Below, one piece after another: positions 18,225-26,414 of a DNA stretch of 64,000 bases. The translations under genes and the position numbers were made by a program. Under the pieces are notes generated by a model, which did no database searches, was not told where the DNA came from, and saw nothing but the letters and a program-made list of their open reading frames with translations. Position 1 is the stretch's first letter; each line of letters begins with the position of its first letter. This DNA is from Hydrogenoanaerobacterium saccharovorans (GTDB lineage: Bacteria > Bacillota > Clostridia > Oscillospirales > Ruminococcaceae), in assembly GCF_003814745.1 (NCBI RefSeq), contig NZ_RKRD01000001.1, forward strand, positions 1,736,001 through 1,800,000, in the 5' to 3' direction.

Positions 18225-19490
18225 TTATTTTCCCAGCGCAGCAAACAACCGGTTTTTATAGGCTTCCACGCCTGGCTGATCAAAGGGGTTAACCCCTAAT
18301 ATCTCACCTGACAAATAGCACGCAAAGGCAAAGAAATAAAACAACTGTCCATAATGATAGGCATCCAGCGCCCCCACCTCCAGCGTAAGGCAAGGCATAA
18401 CTTGGCTGTGTGCCTCGCGCGTTGCGTCAAAGCTTGCCTTATTGATCTCCCAAAAATCTTTTCCGTCTAAATAGTCGAATCCATCATCCACATCTGTGCC
18501 GCCCAAAATAAGGCTATCGTTTTCGCCGCGCTCCTTCACATCCAAAAAGGTTTCGAACATCAGATGTGTGCCGTCTTGCACAAATTGCCCCAAGCTATGT
18601 AGCTGTTCGGTGTATTCCCCCGTGATAGGCAACAACCCCTGTGCATCCTTGCCCTCGCTTTCGGCAAACAGTTGCTCCCACCACTTGAAAAACCATGCAA
18701 GGCGTGGCTCAAAGGCACTGAGAAGTTCCACCTTGTATCCTTTTTGAAAATATAAATTGCGCAAAACCGCATAGCGCAGCGCAAGATTGTCCTGTGCGGG
18801 CTGCGCCTTTAGCGTTCGCTCCATTTCCAACGCACCCTTGGTTAACGCGCCAATATCAATTCCCGCTACCGCCATGGGCACAAGATGCACATAGCTTAAC
18901 GCAGTGAACCTCCCCCCGATGTTGCCCGGAAACTGGATAAACGCATATCCCTCTCGCACGCACAGCCTTTCCAGCGAGCTGCCCTGTGTTCCGGTGCATA
19001 AAATCCGTTTAGCAGCTTTTTCCTTGCCATAACGCCGCACTAGGTACTGGCGCAAAACGCGAAACGAGGTGCCTGGTTCTAGTGTTTCAAAGTTTTTAGC
19101 AATACAGTTAATGTAAACCTCCTTTCCATCCAACGTTTTGAGCATATCGTTCAGCGCATACGCCGAAAGCGTATTTCCCGCATATACAATCTCCACACCA
19201 TTTGCAGGTCGAATAGCTTCTATCACAGCCCGCGCTGCGTTGTTAGAGCCACCCACGCCGATGATGACAAACACCTCTGCCGTTTTACGAATGGACGCTG
19301 CAAGTTGTTCTGCTTTTGCTAGTTGTTTTTCCCCTGCCCATTCGTCCACACACAGCCAGCCAAGGCTGTCCTCGTAACGTGCCTGCCCCTGCTTACAGCG
19401 CTCCAATAGCGCGGCATGCTGCTCCAGCGATTGCCGCACAAGAGATTCGGGTGCTATCTCGTTTTGATCTAGTACATTCAGGGTTAACAT
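18225..19490 (-). CDS. pgi: glucose-6-phosphate isomerase
   Basis: 421 residues from the ATG at 19490, which has GGAGG seven bases upstream; the in-frame extension of 27 codons would run through the end of the previous gene. Family marks are FIIGVGGSNNAARA (sugar phosphate loop, near residue 75), FPGNIGGRFTALSYVH (near residue 190), SLGQFVQDG (near residue 305) and the C-terminal signature VNPFDQPGVEAYK. It interconverts glucose 6-phosphate and fructose 6-phosphate. Its base composition is visibly richer in G+C than the genes at both sides. Here it is in a cassette with a ROK repressor, a LarA-like fragment and a transporter stub, so it may serve a special sugar and not central glycolysis. 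Confidence 0.92.
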   Translation of the reverse strand: MLTLNVLDQNEIAPESLVRQSLEQHAALLERCKQGQARYEDSLGWLCVDEWAGEKQLAKAEQLAASIRKTAEVFVIIGVGGSNNAARAVIEAIRPANGVEIVYAGNTLSAYALNDMLKTLDGKEVYINCIAKNFETLEPGTSFRVLRQYLVRRYGKEKAAKRILCTGTQGSSLERLCVREGYAFIQFPGNIGGRFTALSYVHLVPMAVAGIDIGALTKGALEMERTLKAQPAQDNLALRYAVLRNLYFQKGYKVELLSAFEPRLAWFFKWWEQLFAESEGKDAQGLLPITGEYTEQLHSLGQFVQDGTHLMFETFLDVKERGENDSLILGGTDVDDGFDYLDGKDFWEINKASFDATREAHSQVMPCLTLEVGALDAYHYGQLFYFFAFACYLSGEILGVNPFDQPGVEAYKNRLFAALGK

Positions 19491-19501
19491 AAAAATCCTC
19501 C

Positions 19502-19912
19502 TCAACCTCCGCAAGGATGAGCCGGTGCGCTGTCGCGCGCATGGCTGTTTTCCAGCGGGTTTTTCATGCACAGATGCACTGCCGCCGTAGTAAAGGTTTG
19601 TGGCAGCGCAAGGATGTTTGGGCTTTCGCCCACAAGCTTCTTTTTCGCGTCAGCCAGCGCTTCCTCAAATGTGGAGCGAATTTTCAGGCCCATACCGCGC
19701 ACGACGCCTGGTTCGTGCGTGCCCACAATGTAAATGGCGCTGGTGTGCTCCTCCGCCAGATGATGCCCACAACTCATCATGCTAAAGCCGTGGAACGGAT
19801 GAAACGCGTTTGCATAGCGGTATTTGCGGATGTACTGTTCGTTTGTGACAAAATATTCGCCGTAGTGGTTCATATCTGGCAAAATGTTCATGGAATCGTG
19901 CTGGAATGTCAC
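19502..19912 (-). pseudogene. C-terminal fragment of a LarA-like (nickel hydroxyacid racemase family) protein
   Basis: 136 residues at most (GTG at 19912, or ATG at 19891). The stretch NAFHPFHGFSMMSCGHHLAE and the later GVVRGMGLKIRSTFEEALADA resemble the C-terminal domain of LarA/DUF2088 proteins, where a histidine-bearing segment is followed by a small Rossmann-like half ending in an aliphatic strand. The N-terminal two thirds, with the substrate and cofactor site (full length about 420), is absent: only 50 bases separate this frame from the upstream terminator. It is 11 bases before pgi. It may be a relic or a small stand-alone protein; family call is from memory of the motif. Confidence 0.5.
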
Positions 19913-19939
19913 TCACTTCTTTTTCAATTCATTTGTTTA

Positions 19940-19952
19940 TTAAAACTTTTAA
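19940..19952. promoter_or_regulatory. palindromic operator, copy 1 (before LarA-like/pgi)
   Basis: TTAAAACTTTTAA, a 13-bp palindrome around a central C/G. The same 13-mer plus TATC one base further on occurs at 21219-21231 before the ROK gene. Confidence 0.6.
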
Positions 19953-19962
19953 GTATCATGGT

Positions 19963-19995
19963 AAAAATTGCACCCTCTTGAAGGGTGTAATTTTT
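19963..19995 (-). terminator. terminator of the ROK repressor gene
   Basis: On the minus strand ATTACACCC pairs with GGGTGCAAT (one mismatch) and TTTTT follows. Confidence 0.75.
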
Positions 19996-20002
19996 ATTCA
20001 GT

Positions 20003-21202
20003 CTATTGTATCCAAAACTTTTTAATGATGCGACCCGCAGCACCCCTAGCGCCCCGGTATTGGTCAAAGGGCAAAAATTCGATGCGCACTTCATCGCTGT
20101 TCAGCCCATATAGATAGTTTGATACAATATCACGCAGCATTTCTTGGTTTTGTGTCGACCGCATGATATAACCATCCACCAGCACAAGACCAGGGCTCAA
20201 CAAGTTTGCCGTGTTTGCCAAAGAGATACCCAAATACTTGATGGCCTCGGCAAAAATGGAGCACACAATCTCGTCGCCAAGCTCCTGCGCTTCCATTGCA
20301 AGTGTTAAATCCAACGGGCGCTTTTGGGCAAGGCTTTGCAAAATAGGGGTCTGCCCCACCGCGCACGCTTTCTCACATTTTTTTAAGATGGCGTTTTCGC
20401 CGGCCACTGCGTCCAAGCAGCCATGGTGCCCGCACCGAGAACATTTTGGCCCACCGGGTTGCACAATAGTATGTCCTATTTCGCCCGCGCCCGACGTGTA
20501 TCCGGACCACACACCGTTTTTCATCATAACAGGGCACGCAATACCACGCGAGATAAAATAATACGCAAACACATCTGGGCGCCACAAGTGCGAAAACATT
20601 TCCTCCGCAACTACGCGCATCCGCACGTTATTATCTATCACAACTGGAAGTCTCAATGCATCGGCAAGATCCTGCGCCAGTATGTGCTTGTTCCAATCTT
20701 CACGAAACGAAAATCGTATCACACCCTGCTGCGTTTCTATAAACCCCGGCAACCCAACTCCGATACCAACCACTTTTTCTCGCGGGGTGCCATCCAGCAA
20801 GCTGCGAATTTGCTCCCCCACCTGCGACAGCATTGTTTCATAGCAATCGGAGGCCGGCGCTGATTTGGACCGCGCGATAATGTTCCCCCTCACATCAGAA
20901 ACAACGCCCGTCGTGCCGTAAGGGCCCAGCTCAATACCCACCGCATAGGCAGCCTGCGGGACAAAATCCAGCGCCAATGGTTTTCGCCCGCCCTGCGGGC
21001 TTGCCTCCCATCCAGGCAACTCCTGCTCACACAAAATGCCCTCCGCAAGCATATCCACTACACTGGTGGTAACAGTGGGTAGCGCCAGATTCAAACTTTC
21101 GGCCACCTCGGCACGCGTAATTGGTGCCTTTTGATAAATCATCTTTTTAATGTGGGCTCGATTCATGCGCTTCAGCTCCAGAAGTCCGCCACTGTTTTTC
21201 AT
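20003..21202 (-). CDS. ROK family transcriptional repressor (NagC/XylR type)
   Basis: 399 residues. An N-terminal winged helix-turn-helix (ITRAEVAESLNLALPTVTTS, residues about 28-47) is followed by the ROK sugar-kinase-like domain with the zinc motif CSRCGHHGCLDAVAG near residue 254. The length and HTH make it a regulator that senses a sugar. The phosphate loop reads VGIELGPYGTTGVVSD, degenerate compared with kinases, so it is not expected to phosphorylate. It starts after GGAGGATGCG. The palindrome at its own promoter and at the next operon suggests it represses both. G+C-rich like its partners. Confidence 0.93.
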   Translation of the reverse strand: MKNSGGLLELKRMNRAHIKKMIYQKAPITRAEVAESLNLALPTVTTSVVDMLAEGILCEQELPGWEASPQGGRKPLALDFVPQAAYAVGIELGPYGTTGVVSDVRGNIIARSKSAPASDCYETMLSQVGEQIRSLLDGTPREKVVGIGVGLPGFIETQQGVIRFSFREDWNKHILAQDLADALRLPVVIDNNVRMRVVAEEMFSHLWRPDVFAYYFISRGIACPVMMKNGVWSGYTSGAGEIGHTIVQPGGPKCSRCGHHGCLDAVAGENAILKKCEKACAVGQTPILQSLAQKRPLDLTLAMEAQELGDEIVCSIFAEAIKYLGISLANTANLLSPGLVLVDGYIMRSTQNQEMLRDIVSNYLYGLNSDEVRIEFLPFDQYRGARGAAGRIIKKFWIQ

Positions 21203-21218
21203 CGCATCCTCCGCTTAC

Positions 21219-21231
21219 TTAAAACTTTTAA
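21219..21231. promoter_or_regulatory. palindromic operator, copy 2 (before the ROK gene)
   Basis: TTAAAACTTTTAA lies between a weak promoter (TTGTTC, 17 bases, TATTCT, read leftward) and the GGAGG site of the ROK gene, a place where bound repressor would block transcription. Confidence 0.6.
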
Positions 21232-21673
21232 TTATCTATTGCTAGAATATATCATATTCATCCAAAGAACAATTCGCAAAATAGCCAAAATTTATTTTGA
21301 TTTTTCTAAGTTTTGTGTCAAACGCCAAAACCACCATGAAAGTCAAACACGTCCAAGACTTGTGACTATAATGTGTAAAAGGCAAGGGAAACTGCAGTAT
21401 CTTTTGTTCAGATAAGGCTATATAGTCTTTTGCGCTTTTTGTCAAAAACTTATTTCCATGATAAATGATACAAAAATTTCTTTTCAGCTTTATCTCTGTC
21501 AATTTTAAAAAACTGATTTCTTTCCTTCAAGGGCATCCTTTACCAACAGATATGCAAGCATCAATACGCATCAATGCTGTCAATATGTATTATATGTCAT
21601 ATAATTTAAACAGAATGGACTTGGTTGCCGTTTTTGGATTACTTACTACTTTAGTATCTTTAGTACTGGAAGG
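21232..21673. other. gene-free A+T-rich stretch
   Basis: Apart from the weak leftward ROK promoter near 21240-21275 I see no gene, tRNA or terminator. Short frames here have no ribosome site. Confidence 0.5.
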
Positions 21674-21949
21674 TCATATCTTTTCGCTGAACTGCCACAA
21701 ATCCAAAAAGACAGCAAAACAACCTTTGCTTTCTCCACGGCTGGAAGCCACTCTGCCAAGCTCCCAGTTCCCAAAGGTTTCTCTGCCTTTGACATCTTTG
21801 GGACGTTCAGAAATAGATGTGCCGATTAAGAACTTACCACATTTTTCAGCCTTTCTGCGCTTTCCCATTTGCCGTAGGTTTCGCACGGTTACTGTGGACA
21901 AAGTTCCGGCGTAGAAAATCTCTTTGACTTTGCAATGTTCACGCTGTTT
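21674..21949 (-). pseudogene. relic of an IS30-family transposase
   Basis: The minus strand reads KEIFYAGTLSTVTVRNLR, then GKRRK, then IGTSISERPKDVKGRETFGN and WELGRVASSRGESKGCFAVF. IS30 transposases have the same run (basic KRRK, IGxSIxxRPxxVxxRxxFGxWE and then a D at the first catalytic site). Here the D after WEL is G, the frame begins right after a stop and ends in foreign sequence after CFAVF. About 90 of some 330 residues remain. No terminal inverted repeats are seen. Confidence 0.7.
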
Positions 21950-22020
21950 TTATGATCGAAAATGTTATATAATAGGAGAAGATTATTATTTGATTTATTC
22001 ATTTAAAAGGAGATGTCGAT

Positions 22021-22572
22021 ATGTTTGATATCATTAAACAGCAATCAAACGATATTGTTGTTGAACTTTTGCAAGCAGCAAAGCTTACTGCAAATGATAT
22101 TTTTGTGGTTGGCTGCTCTACCAGCGAGGTTGCCGGACATAATATTGGTTCATTTTCCAGCGTTGATATTGCAAATGCAATTTTTGCAGGTATTTATCCT
22201 GTTTTAAATGAAAAAGGCATTTTTTTGGCAGCACAATGCTGTGAGCATTTAAACCGTACACTTATCATTGAAAAGCAAGCGCTAAAATTATATGGTTTAG
22301 AACAAATAAATGTTATTCCTCAGCCTAAAGCGGGCGGGAGCTTTGCAACAATTGCTTATGAAAATTTTGCAGAACCAGTTTCGGTTGAAAAAATAAAAGC
22401 TCATGCCGGAATTGATATCGGCGGAACATTAATTGGAATGCACTTGAAAAATGTTGCTGTGCCGGTTAGGCTAAGTATTAACAAAATCGGAGAAGCAAAT
22501 ATTATCTGTGCAAGAACCAGACCCAAATTTGTAGGCGGTATACGTGCTGCATATGATGAAAATTTGCTTTAA
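22021..22572 (+). CDS. UPF0340 (DUF436) family protein, YwlG-like
   Basis: 183 residues over almost the whole frame similar to the YwlG family: FVVGCSTSEVAGHNIGSFSS near residue 29, AQCCEHLNRTLIIEK near residue 78 and AGIDIGGTLIGMHLK near residue 128. The family has a conserved cysteine pair in CCEH; its function is not established. In B. subtilis the gene sits near glyA and upp. The start follows AAAGGAGATGTCGAT. Single gene with a terminator behind it. Confidence 0.9.
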   Translation: MFDIIKQQSNDIVVELLQAAKLTANDIFVVGCSTSEVAGHNIGSFSSVDIANAIFAGIYPVLNEKGIFLAAQCCEHLNRTLIIEKQALKLYGLEQINVIPQPKAGGSFATIAYENFAEPVSVEKIKAHAGIDIGGTLIGMHLKNVAVPVRLSINKIGEANIICARTRPKFVGGIRAAYDENLL

Positions 22573-22612
22573 ATAGTTGTTTCGCTTTATTTTGATATAC
22601 TATTAAAATAAT

Positions 22613-22660
22613 AAATCCATGTGAAGAGCCCTATCAACTCACTCATGGATTTACTTTTTT
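22613..22660. terminator. terminator after the DUF436 gene
   Basis: AAATCCATG pairs with CATGGATTT and a T tract follows on the plus strand. Confidence 0.75.
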
Positions 22661-22697
22661 ATATTAATTTTATAAATTTTGTTAAGGAGGCTAAAAT

Positions 22698-23219
22698 ATG
22701 CAATGGATTTTAGAATCGGAACGATTAGGTTTTCGTAATATTAGCAAGGATGATTTTAACAGCTTATGCTTAATCTTACAGGATGCAGAAGTTATGTATG
22801 CTTGGGAGCATGCATTTTCGGACGATGAAGTGCACGATTGGATTAACAAAAACCTGACGCGCTATTCAAACGAAGGTTTTAGTTACTTTGCTGTAATAGA
22901 AAAAAGTACCGATAAATTTATAGGTGTGGTGGGTCCGTTAAAAGCAAATATTGATGGGACTGCCTACATTGAAATCGCATACATTTTTAATAAAGCTTTT
23001 TGGGGTAAAGGTTACGCCTATGAAGGCGCAAAAGCTTGCGTTAACTATTCGTTTGATAAGTTAAAGGCAGATAAAGTTATCGCTCAAATCCGGCCAGATA
23101 ATTTACCGTCTCGTAAAGTTGCCGAAAAACTTGGGATGAAAATGGAAGGAGAATACCTCAAACACTATAACGGCAAAGATATCCCGCACTTAATATATTG
23201 CCGTACAAAAAGAATTTGA
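22698..23219 (+). CDS. GNAT N-acetyltransferase, RimJ/RimL type
   Basis: 173 residues. The N-terminus ILESERLGFRNISKDDF, the strand YIEIAYIFNKAFWGKGYAYEG (motif A, acetyl-CoA pyrophosphate loop as WGKGYAYEG) and SRKVAEKLGMKMEGEY (motif B) are typical of RimJ/RimL acetyltransferases that modify N-termini of ribosomal proteins or small molecules. Substrate cannot be told. AAGGAGG precedes the ATG. Confidence 0.88.
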   Translation: MQWILESERLGFRNISKDDFNSLCLILQDAEVMYAWEHAFSDDEVHDWINKNLTRYSNEGFSYFAVIEKSTDKFIGVVGPLKANIDGTAYIEIAYIFNKAFWGKGYAYEGAKACVNYSFDKLKADKVIAQIRPDNLPSRKVAEKLGMKMEGEYLKHYNGKDIPHLIYCRTKRI

Positions 23220-23400
23220 TCTAAATATAATATGTTCGTGCCTGTATTTTACGCTTATTTTCTCAAAAAATTTCATAGATTCTTCTGGTTTCTATCTTAT
23301 TTTTTGTGAAATTATACAATTATTATAGATTCGTCAAAGTAAATTATTTCTCGTCATTTCTCGCTATTGCAATTTTTTCGAATATCCATTAAGCTAACGA

Positions 23401-23414
23401 TTGTTACGTAACAA
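23401..23414. promoter_or_regulatory. perfect 14-bp palindrome before a small gene
   Basis: TTGTTACGTAACAA is a perfect palindrome just upstream of the ribosome site of the next gene; it may be an operator. The 220 bases before it hold no gene. Confidence 0.35.
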
Positions 23415-23438
23415 ATTTATTTAAAGGATGTATATTAT

Positions 23439-23657
23439 TTGAAAAGGATTACTGTTAGTTTAAATTTATTGCAAGAAAAAATAGCGGAAATAGAAAAAGA
23501 CGGTATGGATCTTGTAGAACTCCGCATTGTAAAAGGAGAAGTGGACAAAAACACCATCAGCGCTTCTTTTTTGCATTTCGAAGGTATTTCAAAATGCGGA
23601 GCCTATAAGGATTATGAAAGTATCGACGAATCATCTATAATAGGTATGTTTTTATAA
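23439..23657 (+). CDS. small conserved-looking protein, unknown
   Basis: 72 residues from a TTG with AAAGGATG eight bases upstream. A charged helix (SLNLLQEKIAEIEKDGMD) is followed by what may be a small beta sheet. No cysteine pair or membrane segment. I do not recognise it. Confidence 0.5.
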   Translation: MKRITVSLNLLQEKIAEIEKDGMDLVELRIVKGEVDKNTISASFLHFEGISKCGAYKDYESIDESSIIGMFL

Positions 23658-23665
23658 TACATAAA

Positions 23666-23694
23666 AAGACTGCATTCGGTGTGAATACAGTCTT
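23666..23694. terminator. bidirectional terminator
   Basis: AAGACTGcATTC pairs with GAATaCAGTCTT between convergent genes; the T run is best on the minus strand. Confidence 0.7.
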
Positions 23695-23704
23695 ATCCGT
23701 TTTT

Positions 23705-23896
23705 TCATGAAAGCTTTTCGACAAAACCCTTTATATCTTCCAGCTCGTGGTACAAGGATGCGCCTATAACGCGGGATAATGCCTGATTTAGTTCATCATA
23801 TTGGTTTTCGGTAGGTTCGGTCGCTGTGGTTCTGTGTTCGTCCAAGCGCCTTATTCTGCTGTCTAACTCTTTGATAATCTGCTGCTTAATAGACAA
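23705..23896 (-). CDS. small helical protein, unknown
   Basis: 63 residues from a TTG start with AAAGGAG nine bases upstream. Almost all helical and charged (QQIIKELDSRIRRLDEHRT, then YDELNQALSRVIGASLYHEL). No known motif. It lies 90 bases after the BusR-like gene and may be cotranscribed with it. Confidence 0.5.
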   Translation of the reverse strand: MSIKQQIIKELDSRIRRLDEHRTTATEPTENQYDELNQALSRVIGASLYHELEDIKGFVEKLS

Positions 23897-23986
23897 ATTT
23901 ATTCACTCCTTTTTCTTTTTATTATCTCCTTCCTTTAACATCCTATCCAAAAAAGAAAGTCCGCATTTTATAATGCAGACTTTCGA

Positions 23987-24628
23987 TTATTTGATTAAAT
24001 TTTTAACTCTATCTACAGAATCGAGTTTGCCTGCCACAACTAGAATATCATAGGGTTCAAAAACGGCGTTGGGACCGGGTGATAGATTGATTTTTCCTCC
24101 GCTTTTAATAGCAACAATGGTTGCTTCTGTATTTTGCCAAAACTCCAGCTCTCGTATGCTTTTACCGATAATTTTTGAACCGGGCAAAATTTCGAACTCG
24201 TAGTTGCGCAGCGGGTCACTGCTTTTGAAGCGGTCGCCGAGATCGGTAATTTTATCTACCAATTGTACAATTCGTGTATTAACCTTATCGCGCTCATCCA
24301 GTAATGCCCTCAACTCAGCTTTAAGAGAACGAATGTCTTTACCTGTTTGAAATTTTTCAATATAACCAACTGCTTTTTCTTTAGAAATCACCGTAGCACC
24401 AATATTTTGCTGTACGCTGATTATTTCCATATCGGCAAGCTGTTTAAATGCGCGACGGATTGTTTCTTGTGAGACACCATATTCGGTAGACATTAATGAA
24501 CGGCCGGTAAATTTAGAGTTTTCTTCAAGTTCACCTGATGCTATTTTTGTAGCAATATCAAAGGCTACCTGTGAATAAACAGGTGGCTTTGGATTATTCC
24601 TCATAGTTAAAACACCATCTTTTTTCAT
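23987..24628 (-). CDS. GntR-type regulator with C-terminal RCK_C (TrkA-C) domain, BusR-like
   Basis: Up to 213 residues. A GntR winged helix (YSQVAFDIATKIASGEL, then STEYGVSQETIRRAFKQL, residues about 18-72), a coiled coil at about 92-128 (SLKAELRALLDERDKVNTR) and an RCK_C domain at about 138-213 (FEILPGSKIIGKSIREL, AIKSGGKINLSPGPNAVFEPYD). This is the domain order of BusR, which binds cyclic di-AMP in its RCK_C domain and represses osmolyte uptake genes. Here the divergent neighbour is an MscS channel operon, which fits turgor control. Ligand binding is inferred. Start uncertain: either the first ATG or the ATG eight codons on. Confidence 0.85.
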   Translation of the reverse strand: MKKDGVLTMRNNPKPPVYSQVAFDIATKIASGELEENSKFTGRSLMSTEYGVSQETIRRAFKQLADMEIISVQQNIGATVISKEKAVGYIEKFQTGKDIRSLKAELRALLDERDKVNTRIVQLVDKITDLGDRFKSSDPLRNYEFEILPGSKIIGKSIRELEFWQNTEATIVAIKSGGKINLSPGPNAVFEPYDILVVAGKLDSVDRVKNLIK

Positions 24629-24703
24629 TTTATTACTAATATCATATCACAAACAGATAATAATTACCAGTAGCGCTGTGTTTCGATGAATGCAAAAGTT
24701 CAT

Positions 24704-24732
24704 TTGACGATAGATAACTTATGCGGTATACT
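24704..24732 (+). promoter_or_regulatory. promoter of the mscS operon with flanking inverted repeat
   Basis: TTGACG and TATACT are 17 bases apart. CTTATGCG (24718-24725) and CGTATAAG (24738-24745) form an imperfect inverted repeat round the -10 box, a possible site for the divergent BusR-like regulator. Confidence 0.7.
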
Positions 24733-24794
24733 TTTTCGTATAAGAAACAAATTGATTGCACAGCCAACAGTTCTCTTTAAATAAGGTGGTAAAA

Positions 24795-25328
24795 ATGAAG
24801 TTGATGGAACACAAACCTCGCCCGACAACACGTAAAATTGCTTTTTTCGTATTTTGGAGCAGCCTTATTATTCGTACAATTTTGTTAGGGTTGGAACTGT
24901 TTGCGGGTATTTATCTGATAGGTACTGTAACTTTACAACTGCTTAACTTTATTATACTTATATCCGCTCTGTTTTTAATAAAAAAACGCCGTGTATTGCT
25001 ATATTTCGTTACAGGCTTACTGATTGTATGCAATGCGGCATTTTTTCTGATTAACAATGACTCTGCAGAGTACTATTTTACTTCTCCGCAAAAAAGCAAT
25101 ACACTGGTTATTCGAGAAAAAAGTGCACTGGTCAGTTCGGGCTGGGCAGATGTATATAAACTTGAATTTGGCATTTTTAAACGCAAATTGAATTACCGTG
25201 TGGGTACCAACGACAGTTACCAACCATTTTCACATGGTCAATACCGTATTGAATGGTCAGATGAATCCACCGTACTACTCGATTATTACAGCGGTAAAGG
25301 TTATGGGCAGCTTAAAATTGAACTGTAG
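24795..25328 (+). CDS. membrane protein of unknown function, first gene of the mscS operon
   Basis: 177 residues from the ATG preceded by AAGGTGGTAAAA. Three membrane segments (about 15-37 FFVFWSSLIIRTILLGLEL, 43-63, 66-86) are followed by an outside domain of about 90 residues rich in aromatic and charged residues (NSDAEYYF-like segment, then GWADVYKLEFGIFKRKLNY). No family recognised. It ends 22 bases before mscS, so it is likely an operon partner of the channel. Confidence 0.6.
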   Translation: MKLMEHKPRPTTRKIAFFVFWSSLIIRTILLGLELFAGIYLIGTVTLQLLNFIILISALFLIKKRRVLLYFVTGLLIVCNAAFFLINNDSAEYYFTSPQKSNTLVIREKSALVSSGWADVYKLEFGIFKRKLNYRVGTNDSYQPFSHGQYRIEWSDESTVLLDYYSGKGYGQLKIEL

Positions 25329-25350
25329 CTATTGCGGGAGGTTTAATCAG

Positions 25351-26349
25351 ATGACATCGAATATTACAAACGACATGCTGGAAACTCCGGCTAGCATCAG
25401 CGGGCAAATCTTAAAAAAATTAGATCACGTTGCCGATTATTTTAAAGATAATGCAGGCGAACTCTTATGGAATCTGATGATGATAGCTGCGATCCTCATC
25501 TTAGCCAAGCTGGCATTATACCTTATTTCTCGCGGTACCAAATCCGCTATGCAAAAGCAGATGTACCACCGTAGTGAAAAACAAGGTAAACGCATTGACA
25601 CAATGATGACCTTATTGCGAAGTGCAGCACGTTATGTAGTTTATTTTATAGCTATTTTACTGATATTGAAACAATTCAACCTATTCGAGAGTATGAAAGG
25701 GTTGATTGTAACTGCCGGCGTGGGCAGTTTTGCCATCGGTTTTGGCGCACAAAGCTTGGTGAAAGACGTTGTAACCGGATTTTTTATGATGTTTGAAAAT
25801 CAGTTTTCGGTGGGAGATTACATTAAAACAGATAACTTTGAGGGTACTGTAGAGGCTACCGCAATGCGGGTTACTTATCTGCGAACCTTTAAAGGCGAAC
25901 AAGTTATTATACCCAACGGTACAATTTCGCGTGTTGTAAATTACTCGCGCGGCGATAATGTAGCAATTATTACCGTATCCACCTCGTACGAAGCCGATAC
26001 CCAAAAGATTATGCAGCTGATTGAGCAAGCCGTAAAACAATATGCAAGCGAGAATATGGATGTTATAAAAGAACCGCCCGTTGTACAAGGTATTACCGCA
26101 TTTGAAAGCTCATCTGTTCAAATCAGTGTTATGTGCAAAGTGCATTCAATGAAACAATGGCAAGTGGAGCGTGGCATGAGACTGGCGGTAAAAGAAATGT
26201 TCGATAAAAGCGGGGTTGCTTTCCCCTATCAGCGTATTGTAAAAATGGATTATACACCAGAAAAGAAGCTAACAAATGATGATATACCGAAAGGCAAAGA
26301 AAAGAAAGATAAAATTCCGGAATGGGCTAATATTGAAGATGATGAATAG
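25351..26349 (+). CDS. mscS: small-conductance mechanosensitive channel (MscS/YnaI type)
   Basis: 332 residues from the ATG at 25351, which has GGGAGG nine bases upstream. Membrane segments at about 45-65 and 95-117, then the pore helix GSFAIGFGAQSLVKDVVTGF (about 128-147), the beta domain with FSVGDYIKTDNFEGTVE and IPNGTISRVVNYSRG, and an alpha/beta C-terminal domain. The tail is very charged (KGKEKKDKIPEW). The family opens under membrane tension at osmotic downshift. Its divergent neighbour, a BusR-like regulator, supports an osmotic-stress role. Confidence 0.93.
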   Translation: MTSNITNDMLETPASISGQILKKLDHVADYFKDNAGELLWNLMMIAAILILAKLALYLISRGTKSAMQKQMYHRSEKQGKRIDTMMTLLRSAARYVVYFIAILLILKQFNLFESMKGLIVTAGVGSFAIGFGAQSLVKDVVTGFFMMFENQFSVGDYIKTDNFEGTVEATAMRVTYLRTFKGEQVIIPNGTISRVVNYSRGDNVAIITVSTSYEADTQKIMQLIEQAVKQYASENMDVIKEPPVVQGITAFESSSVQISVMCKVHSMKQWQVERGMRLAVKEMFDKSGVAFPYQRIVKMDYTPEKKLTNDDIPKGKEKKDKIPEWANIEDDE

Positions 26350-26371
26350 GAATGATTATGGTCTTATTCTT

Positions 26372-26410
26372 TTTAAAAGGCACTATGGATTGATTTCCAT
26401 AGTGCCTTTG
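26372..26410. terminator. bidirectional terminator between mscS and feoB
   Basis: AAAGGCACTATGG and CCATAGTGCCTTT form a perfect 13-bp stem between convergent genes. Confidence 0.88.
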
Positions 26411-26414
26411 CTTG

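Noticed and set aside
21465..21914. A 149-codon plus-strand frame over the IS30 relic
   Set aside because: It is the shadow of the transposase remnant on the other strand, which has the clear family motifs; no ribosome site.
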